12,240 bases of DNA from the NCBI GenBank assembly GCA_003156795.1, contig PMHU01000281.1, positions 13,704-25,943 of the forward strand, read 5' to 3'. Source of the DNA: Acidimicrobiaceae bacterium (lineage in GTDB: Bacteria; Actinomycetota; Acidimicrobiia; Acidimicrobiales; Palsa-688). Position numbers and translations under genes: made by a program. Below, piece by piece: positions 7,204 to 12,240 of the stretch (position 1 is the first letter of the stretch; every line of letters begins with the position of its first letter). The notes beneath the pieces were generated by a model. That model saw only the letters and a list, made by a program, of their open reading frames with translations, was not told where the DNA came from and did not search any database.

Positions 7204-7329
7204 TCCCAGTCCTTGTCGCCGGTGCCGCCCAACGCCACGGCGACGCAGACCGCAGCCGTCGAGCAGTTGCGCGCCACCGCCGACCAGGGCGCCAAGTTGA
7301 TCGTGTTCCCGGTGGAGTGGGCGCCCTAG
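7204..7329 (+). pseudogene. Possible short gene remnant, nitrilase-like N-terminal strand
   Basis: In the 197-bp gap between rsgA and the dehydrogenase, one frame reads AAVEQLRATADQGAKLIVFP followed by VEWAP and a TAG stop at 7327. It resembles the first helix and strand of carbon-nitrogen hydrolases, which end in VVFPE. Here a valine codon (GTG) stands where the catalytic Glu codon (GAG) would be. The stop is in the same frame as the following dehydrogenase, and open sequence continues between the two. No start with a good ribosome binding site is seen. The match is short and may be chance; no other function is visible in this gap. Confidence 0.2.
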
Positions 7330-7398
7330 AGTGACGATCGTGTCGGGTCGGACTGGATCCCAGCCACCGGCACGCCGTACGGGAGCGAGGTGTCCTTG

Positions 7399-8517
7399 AT
7401 GATCGAGTTGCCCAAGGTGATGCCGGCCGCCGTGTACAAGCGTCCGGGCGATGTAGTGGTCGAAGAGCGCCCGGTACCGAGTCCTGCCTCCGGCGAGGTC
7501 CTCCTGAAAGTCGATCATTGCGGCATATGCGGCTCCGACATCCACATGCTCCTCGACGGTTGGGCCGACAGGCCGGGCCGGGTGGCCGGCCACGAATTCA
7601 CCGGCACCATCGTCGCTTTGGGTGCGGGCGTCGACGGCTGGTCGCTCGGCGAGATGGTCGTGGGCGGAACCTCACCGAAATGCGGGCGGTGCCGGCGGTG
7701 CCTTGAAGGCAAGCCTTCCCAGTGCGAGAACGGCGACGGCCCTGTGGCCGACAGCCACGACGGCGCTTTTGCGCGCTACGTGCTGGTGCCGGCCGCCGCC
7801 CTCCTACGCCTGCCGGCGGGTGTCACTGCCCGCCAGGCGGCCCTGGCCGAGCCGCTGGCGGTCGCCCTGCACGGAATCACCCGTTCGGGTGCGGCCCCCG
7901 GTGACACGGTCATGGTCATGGGTGCCGGCCCCATCGGGGCCCTTTCGATCGCGGCATTGGTGGCCGGCGACATCGGCCCGGTAATAGCAGTGGAGCCCGG
8001 GAAGCGACGCCAGGAGCTGGCCCGCCGACTCGGCGCGGCCGAGGTGCTCGACCCCACAGAGCTCCTGCAGTTTCCTCGGTGGGAGCCGGATCGCATATCC
8101 GACAGTGGGGTCCACGTGGTGCTCGAGTGCTCGGGTAAGAAGAACGCCATGGAGTTCGGGTTACACCAGCTGCGCCGCGGTGGCACCCTGGTCCTGGTCG
8201 GTGCCGGGATGGAGCAGCCGACCTTCGACCCCAACCGCATCATCTTGAATGAGCTGACGGTTTGCGGGTCGTATATCTACGACAAGGGCGGATTCGAGCG
8301 GGCTCTCGAACTGCTCGGATCGGCCGGGTTTCCGACCGATCTGCTGATCGAAGCCGATGACGTTCCGCTCGATGGAGTGTCTGACGCCCTGGTCGGCCTG
8401 GCCGAGGGACGCTTGGCCGGCAAGGTGATGGTGGTGCCACGACTCTCTGCGGGGGTCACCGCTCTACCCGCCAGCACCACCACCTACGACACGAAGGGGA
8501 AGGGAGGCCGAGGGTGA
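7399..8517 (+). CDS. Zinc-dependent medium-chain alcohol/polyol dehydrogenase
   Basis: This 372-residue NAD(P)-dependent dehydrogenase belongs to the sorbitol/threonine dehydrogenase-like MDR group. It would oxidize a secondary alcohol or polyol, or reduce the ketone. Catalytic-zinc residues are C41 (in HCGICGSDIH), H65 and E66 (GHEF), with a conserved E151 in LAEP. The structural-zinc lobe has C95, C98, C101 and C109. The Rossmann motif is GAGPIG (175-180). E199 at the end of the second strand suggests a preference for NAD over NADP. The last ~25 residues (after KVMVVP) are a Ser/Thr/Gly/Lys-rich tail beyond the fold. I chose ATG 7399 because GAGG at 7387-7390 lies eight bases before it; a GTG at 7390 would add three residues. 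Its stop overlaps the VOC gene start by 4 nt, so they are coupled. The substrate is unknown. Confidence 0.9.
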   Translation: MIELPKVMPAAVYKRPGDVVVEERPVPSPASGEVLLKVDHCGICGSDIHMLLDGWADRPGRVAGHEFTGTIVALGAGVDGWSLGEMVVGGTSPKCGRCRRCLEGKPSQCENGDGPVADSHDGAFARYVLVPAAALLRLPAGVTARQAALAEPLAVALHGITRSGAAPGDTVMVMGAGPIGALSIAALVAGDIGPVIAVEPGKRRQELARRLGAAEVLDPTELLQFPRWEPDRISDSGVHVVLECSGKKNAMEFGLHQLRRGGTLVLVGAGMEQPTFDPNRIILNELTVCGSYIYDKGGFERALELLGSAGFPTDLLIEADDVPLDGVSDALVGLAEGRLAGKVMVVPRLSAGVTALPASTTTYDTKGKGGRG

Positions 8518-8960
8518 CCCATCCTTACTACCCGAGCGGCAATCCGCGCTTTAATCACGTGGCCATGAGCCTGCCGCCCGATCTGCTGGACGAGGCGAAC
8601 CGCGCCGTTATCTGCCGGTTCTGGCACGAGGTTTTCGGTTTCGACGAGATCGAGGTGATGACCGAGGACCGTCATCGGCTCATCTTGTCGTGCGTGCACT
8701 GGGACCAGTTTCTGTTCCTCATCGCCGACGATGATCCGATGCGCTGCCCGCGAATGGATCACTTCGGCTTCTCCGTGGGATCCCTCGAAGAATTGGAGGG
8801 CGTCCAGGCGAGGGCCGCCGCTTTCAGGGATCACGACGCCCGCGTCGATCTGATCGACTTGCACGTCGACGACCAGAAGGTCGTGAAGATCCACTCGCTG
8901 TACGTCAAGTACGTCCTGCCGATGATGTGCGAAGTGCAGTGGTGGGAGTTCGCAGCCTGA
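8514..8960 (+). CDS. VOC (glyoxalase/dioxygenase-fold) family protein
   Basis: This 148-residue single-unit protein of the vicinal oxygen chelate fold is typical of small glyoxalase- or lactoylglutathione-lyase-like enzymes. The first strand FNHVAMSL carries H15. The helix FWHEVFGFDEI is the usual VOC signature. The second half begins RMDHFGFSV with H83, and the C-terminal strand holds E145 (QWWEF). H15, H83 and E145 sit where VOC metal ligands are expected; the fourth ligand is not clear to me. The start is a GTG overlapping the dehydrogenase stop (GTGA), with GGGAGG six bases before it, so translation is coupled. This suggests a step on the dehydrogenase's substrate or product, such as an isomerase, epimerase, lyase or detoxification role. 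The exact chemistry cannot be called from sequence. Confidence 0.82.
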   Translation: MTHPYYPSGNPRFNHVAMSLPPDLLDEANRAVICRFWHEVFGFDEIEVMTEDRHRLILSCVHWDQFLFLIADDDPMRCPRMDHFGFSVGSLEELEGVQARAAAFRDHDARVDLIDLHVDDQKVVKIHSLYVKYVLPMMCEVQWWEFAA

Positions 8961-8970
8961 CTACGCCGTC

Positions 8971-8988
8971 CTGGGTTGAGTCACCCGG
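8971..8988. terminator. Short hairpin between convergent genes, possible terminator
   Basis: CTGGGT (8971-8976) and ACCCGG (8983-8988) form a six-pair stem with one G-U pair and a 6-nt loop. The hairpin straddles the 20-bp gap between the VOC stop and the hydrolase stop. There is no U-tract, so it is a weak candidate for stopping both transcripts. Confidence 0.25.
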
Positions 8989-10402
8989 TGGCGAGCGCGT
9001 ATGAAGCGTCGGCGAGGGCGAGGATCTCGGCCCGATCGTCGGGCAGGACGAAGCCGGCGGCAATTGCCGCGTCGATCGAGGCAGTGAAGCGTTCGATGTA
9101 CTCGCCTCGGCCTCCCGGGTAGCACGCGGCCAGAGTCGCCGGATCGAATGGATCGGTCTTGCCGAAGAGGATGGCGAAAGTCTCGCCGGTCTGACCGATG
9201 CCAGACAGGGTGGCGGTTGGCACGTCAACCCACGGGGTGCGGATGCCGCCGGTCGCGTTGCCGCGCCCATCGACGACGAGGCCGCTCCCTTCATCATCGA
9301 GGATGAGGCGAGGCGCCTTGGGGGGAGGGGGGCCACCGGCGGCCCAGCGGACCAGATGGTCGAGGGCGGCTTGCCCCACGTAGTGCTGTTGGGGCCCGGA
9401 GTTGATGGGGGTATCGGTGTTCCCGATGATCAACTGTGTTGTCGGTTGCATCAGCTCGGCCAGACGCGCCGGCGTGAGGGTTCCGTCGTCGTAGTTGCTG
9501 GCGACGAGGAGGTAGGTGTCTCCGTGGGCCGCGCCGGCGACCTCCCAGAGCCGAACGTGATCCCCGTCGGGCTGGGCCGGAAGTCGCCCGCCGAGCACGA
9601 TCACGTCCGTCTCGCTCTGCAGGACGAGTACCGGAACTCGAGCGTCGTCGCGGATCCGCACGGGGCGGTTGGACAGCGATCGTGTGGCTTCACCGAGGTT
9701 CGTGCGCGAGGAGATGAACGCCCCTTCGAGCGAGGAGGCAGTACCAGGACGCCCGTGCACGAAGAAGGCGTCGAACACTCGCGCGTCGGGGTCGATGGCA
9801 TTGATGTAGGTGACGAGGAACGCGGCCGATTGCGACTCCCCGGCCGCGATCAGGCTGCTCGGGACGAGACCCCCGAGCGGCGATTCTCCCTCGGGTGAGC
9901 GCAACAGCTCGCCCACCTGGGTGAAGATATCGAACGACCAACGGTCTCCAGGATGCACCAGTTCGTCGTATCGGTCCGGGGCCAACACCTTGAGGTGGAA
10001 CCCTTCCACCAGCCCGCCGCCGTCTATCCCGGCTTTCTGGGCCGTCACCCCCACCCAGGCGTGGCCACGGGCCATCAGATGACGGTGCAGAAACATCCAG
10101 TCTGGACCAGCATCGACTCCGCCCGACACGTTGTTCCACTCCACCAGGACCGTGCCGCTGAAGCGGGTGGGGTCGGTAGGCCTGCGGACGACGATCCTGG
10201 ACACGTAGGGCGCCTCGGCGCCGGCCTGGACGCGATCGCCGATCGTCGCCGTCTCATCGACGAGGGTGAATGATCGGGCGACGCCCTCGATCAGAAACTC
10301 ATGCTCCTCGTACCCCAACGCGGCCAAGTTATAGAACCCGGCCGGCATCGGGCTGCTGCCCGGCATTGCCCGTAACGCGGGCTGGCGTGTAGCTATATCC
10401 AT
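8981..10402 (-). CDS. Alpha/beta hydrolase domain-containing protein (large family)
   Basis: This 473-residue protein resembles the large 'alpha/beta hydrolase domain' family of mostly uncharacterised esterase-like enzymes. The early strands carry VLVEWNNVSGGVDAGPDW, typical of that family. The nucleophile elbow is GESQS, with S190 as the likely nucleophile. D266 (in QSETDVIV) and H293 (AGAAHGDTY) are plausible partners in S-D-H order. A C-terminal part of ~180 residues follows the histidine, including the Pro-rich PPPPKAPRLILDDEGSG. No signal peptide is apparent. The reading frame is open far upstream, but the ATG at 10402 is chosen because AAGG lies five bases before it; the ATG at 10513 has no ribosome binding site. 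It is convergent with the VOC gene and divergent from the SDR gene. Ester or lactone hydrolysis is inferred; the substrate is unknown. Confidence 0.85.
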   Translation of the reverse strand: MDIATRQPALRAMPGSSPMPAGFYNLAALGYEEHEFLIEGVARSFTLVDETATIGDRVQAGAEAPYVSRIVVRRPTDPTRFSGTVLVEWNNVSGGVDAGPDWMFLHRHLMARGHAWVGVTAQKAGIDGGGLVEGFHLKVLAPDRYDELVHPGDRWSFDIFTQVGELLRSPEGESPLGGLVPSSLIAAGESQSAAFLVTYINAIDPDARVFDAFFVHGRPGTASSLEGAFISSRTNLGEATRSLSNRPVRIRDDARVPVLVLQSETDVIVLGGRLPAQPDGDHVRLWEVAGAAHGDTYLLVASNYDDGTLTPARLAELMQPTTQLIIGNTDTPINSGPQQHYVGQAALDHLVRWAAGGPPPPKAPRLILDDEGSGLVVDGRGNATGGIRTPWVDVPTATLSGIGQTGETFAILFGKTDPFDPATLAACYPGGRGEYIERFTASIDAAIAAGFVLPDDRAEILALADASYALATG

Positions 10403-10630
10403 CCGACCTTCACGCTCCCGTCTAAGGGCGAGTATTTCGCTTTGCGCCGCCAGCAGCCTACCGACCCTCCGGTCACGGCGTCCACGCTCGAGCAGGCCCC
10501 GAGCGGTAGCCATTGCGCGGGCCAAATCCGCGGTGGAAGGGGCGTCGTAGAGATCGCCCGTCGGCTGCCAGACACGCCTGGGACTTGACAGGCCGAGCGA
10601 ACAGGGTCGGGTCGTGTCAGGCTGTCCTAC
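10403..10630. other. Divergent intergenic region between hydrolase and SDR genes
   Basis: These 228 bp should hold the promoters of both genes. A TTGACA at 10585-10590 could be a -35 element for the SDR gene, but no convincing -10 follows at 16-19 bases. I found no long palindrome. No coding sequence is supported, although both strands keep long open frames because of the high GC. Confidence 0.4.
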
Positions 10631-11494
10631 ATGAGCAAAGGTTCGATTTTGGTTACTGGCGCTTCTACGGGGATCGGTGAGGCGTGCGCGCTCCACTTCG
10701 CCCGCCTCGGATGGCAGGTATTCGCTGGGGTTCGTCGTGACCAGGACGGTGATCGGCTCAAGGCCAGTGCAGACGGTTCGGTGCAGCCCGTCGAAATGGA
10801 TGTCACCGATCTGGCTTCGGTTGAGCGTGGGGCAAAGGCGATCGGCACGGCTCTGGATGGCGCGGGCCTGACAGCCGTGGTCAACAACGCCGGCATTGCG
10901 GTTGGTGGGCCGGTCGAGTACCTCCCACTGGAGGACTGGCGGCGGCAGCTGGAAGTAAATGTCATCGGCCAGGTTGCGGTCACTCAGGCGGTGCTGCCGC
11001 TGCTCCGCCGGTCCGGCGCTCGCGGCCGCATCGTGTTCATGGGTTCGATCGGTGGCCGGATGGCGTCGCCCCTGATCGCCCCGTACAGCGCCTCGAAACA
11101 CGCCATCGAAGCCATCGGCGAGGCCATGCGGCACGAGCTTGCTTCCACGGGGATCCGGGTCGTGGTGATCGAACCCGGCGCCGTTCGCACGCCCATCTGG
11201 GACAAGGGCCAGTCGGCGGCTGACGACATAGAGGCCAGCCTGCCTGCCGAAGCCGTTGAGCGCTACGGCTCCGCGGTCGCCGATCTCCGCAAGGCCATGG
11301 ACTTTCAGGCTCGCACCGGAGTCGACCCGGAAGTCGTGGCCCGCGTCGTTGAGAAAGCGGTGACCAGCGCCCGACCTCGGCCCCGTTACCTGGTCGGTCG
11401 TGACGCCAAGATGATGGCGACCCTGGTCCGGCTGCTCCCCGACAGTGCACTCGACGCCACCATGAAGCGGGTGATGAGGTTGGCGGCTCGATAA
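10631..11494 (+). CDS. Short-chain dehydrogenase/reductase (classical SDR)
   Basis: This 287-residue oxidoreductase has the full set of classical SDR motifs. They are the cofactor loop TGASTGIG (9-16), D57 in MDVTD for the adenine ring, NNAG (85-88), N110, and the catalytic S139, Y152 and K156 (YSASK). Arginines R35 and R36 after the second strand suggest NADP(H). The EPGAVRTPIW segment after the active site is usual for SDRs acting on hydroxy/keto groups of steroids, retinol-like or acyl substrates, but does not fix a substrate. Only a weak AGG lies nine bases before the ATG; the N-terminus fits the family. It is divergent from the hydrolase and followed by a hairpin, so it is probably a single-gene transcript. 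Confidence 0.92.
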   Translation: MSKGSILVTGASTGIGEACALHFARLGWQVFAGVRRDQDGDRLKASADGSVQPVEMDVTDLASVERGAKAIGTALDGAGLTAVVNNAGIAVGGPVEYLPLEDWRRQLEVNVIGQVAVTQAVLPLLRRSGARGRIVFMGSIGGRMASPLIAPYSASKHAIEAIGEAMRHELASTGIRVVVIEPGAVRTPIWDKGQSAADDIEASLPAEAVERYGSAVADLRKAMDFQARTGVDPEVVARVVEKAVTSARPRPRYLVGRDAKMMATLVRLLPDSALDATMKRVMRLAAR

Positions 11495-11503
11495 GAGCAT
11501 CGC

Positions 11504-11523
11504 CCTAGCCACAACTGGCTGGG
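11504..11523 (+). terminator. Hairpin after the SDR gene, possible terminator
   Basis: CCTAGCCA (11504-11511), loop CAAC and TGGCTGGG (11516-11523) form an eight-pair stem with one G-U pair. It begins ten bases after the SDR stop codon. There is no U-run; a GC-rich stem without a U-tract is often all that is seen in high-GC genomes. Confidence 0.4.
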
Positions 11524-11608
11524 TCGCACCGTGTAGGAGACCGCCGAAGTTGGGCCGACCGATCGTGGATTGCGCGGCGGCGCAGCGCCGGAGCCAGGAT
11601 GTGAAGTG

Positions 11609-12240
11609 GTGCGAAACCTCCGCGTGCGGCTTCTGGGCGATCTCCAGGTCGAGGGGCTCGAGCCGGCACGTCTCGGCCGGCGCCAAGTCCGGACGCTGCT
11701 AAAGGTCCTGGCTCTGCATCACGACCAGCCGGTCGGGCTGGAAAGGCTGGTCGACTGTCTGTGGGGCGACGGGCCCCCCGACCGCCCCAGCGATCAGATT
11801 TCGGTGTTGGCGAGCCGGCTGCGCGGAATTGTCGGGACCGATCGCGTTCGGCGCACCGACGCCGGCTATTCGTTGGCGGTGGACTGGTTGGACCTCGACG
11901 CGCTCAAGGACTACACGGACGAGGCGGAACGGCGCCTCGACGGGGGCGCGGTGGGGGCCGCCCGGGCCGCGGCTTCGGCCGGCCTGTCGCTGGTTCGGGG
12001 TCCGTTGCTTGCCGACGAGTCCGATTCCTGGTGGGCCGACGCCGAACGTTCCGTTGCCGATCGGCTCGTATCGCGCCTGCACCACTTGGCCTCGGCCGCC
12101 GCTCTGGCGGCAGGAGACTGGACGGGCGCGGCCGAGCTGGCCAGCTGGGTGCTGAAGGCAGATCCATACGACGAGCGGGGGCTGCGAATCTGGATGGAGG
12201 CACTGGCCCGATCGGGTCGTCCCGCCTCGGCGCTGGCCGC
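11609..12240 (+). CDS. SARP/BTAD-type transcriptional regulator, N-terminal part (cut by right edge)
   Basis: An open frame of at least 210 codons runs off the right edge. Residues ~4-92 form an OmpR-type winged helix as in SARP regulators: RVRLLGDLQVEG, then LGRRQVRTLLKVLALHHDQPV, LVDCLWGDGPPDRPSDQISV and the wing RTDAGYSLAVD. From ~96 the bacterial transcriptional activator (BTAD) helical domain follows. It includes LDLDALKDYTDEAERRL, the region with W141/W142 and LKADPYDERGLRIWMEALARSGRPASALA, where the window stops near its end. The start is taken at GTG 11609, with AGGA nine bases before it; GTG 11606 and GTG 11624 are alternatives. Such proteins bind direct repeats upstream of target genes, often for secondary metabolism, and many carry an ATPase and TPR domains afterwards. 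Whether this one does cannot be seen. The family is largely actinobacterial, the best lineage clue in the window. Confidence 0.88.
   Translation, partial: MRNLRVRLLGDLQVEGLEPARLGRRQVRTLLKVLALHHDQPVGLERLVDCLWGDGPPDRPSDQISVLASRLRGIVGTDRVRRTDAGYSLAVDWLDLDALKDYTDEAERRLDGGAVGAARAAASAGLSLVRGPLLADESDSWWADAERSVADRLVSRLHHLASAAALAAGDWTGAAELASWVLKADPYDERGLRIWMEALARSGRPASALA

Noticed and set aside
11578..11590. Small palindrome CGGCGC-A-GCGCCG upstream of the BTAD regulator
   Set aside because: Arms of six G/C bases are frequent by chance in DNA of this composition. It is not reported as an operator.
8981..11686. A 901-codon minus-strand open frame running through the hydrolase and across the whole SDR gene
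   Set aside because: Only the part from ATG 10402 onward resembles a protein family. The rest is antisense to the well-supported SDR gene and lacks recognisable motifs, which is common in GC-rich DNA.

Overview
The window is a GC-rich, densely coded chromosomal segment with ten genes: eight complete and one cut at each edge. There are no RNA genes, CRISPR arrays, insertion sequences or phage genes that I can see. The best guess for the host is an Actinomycetota lineage. The reasons are the high GC at third codon positions, frequent GTG/TTG starts, apparently leaderless promoters and, most specifically, a SARP/BTAD-type regulator at the right edge. AcnB-type aconitase is less expected there than AcnA, so the lineage is inferred, not shown.

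Layout. (1) 1-1622, plus strand: the end of an ABC-transporter ATPase, overlapping by 4 nt a six-segment ABC-2-type membrane partner. Together they form an export-type transporter of unknown substrate. (2) 1666-5107, minus strand: a full-length AcnB-type aconitase (TCA cycle, possibly 2-methylcitrate cycle), followed after 97 bp by a crotonase-fold (enoyl-CoA hydratase-like) protein. (3) 5108-6067: a 75-bp divergent promoter region and a LysR-type regulator on the plus strand. A perfect 23-bp palindrome abuts the lysR start codon and is centred 65 bp upstream of the predicted aconitase transcription start, the classic placement for a LysR activator site. (4) 6143-7201: the circularly permuted ribosome-assembly GTPase RsgA. 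(5) 7202-7398: a non-coding stretch that may hold a short decayed gene fragment. (6) 7399-8960: a zinc-dependent medium-chain dehydrogenase overlapping by 4 nt a small VOC (glyoxalase-fold) protein. (7) 8981-10402, minus strand: a large alpha/beta hydrolase, convergent with the VOC gene. (8) 10631-11494: a classical short-chain dehydrogenase/reductase, divergent from the hydrolase. (9) 11609 to the right edge: the N-terminal 210 residues of the BTAD regulator.

How the genes fit together. The aconitase and its LysR neighbour look like a regulator-target pair, with the crotonase possibly riding on the same transcript. The dehydrogenase and VOC protein are translationally coupled and probably act on one small oxygenated substrate. 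With the hydrolase and the SDR, they suggest accessory catabolism of alcohols, ketones or esters. RsgA is housekeeping. I found no clear evidence of an undescribed defence or mobile system. The most informative non-coding signals are the acnB/lysR control region and a perfect inverted repeat directly after the acnB stop codon.
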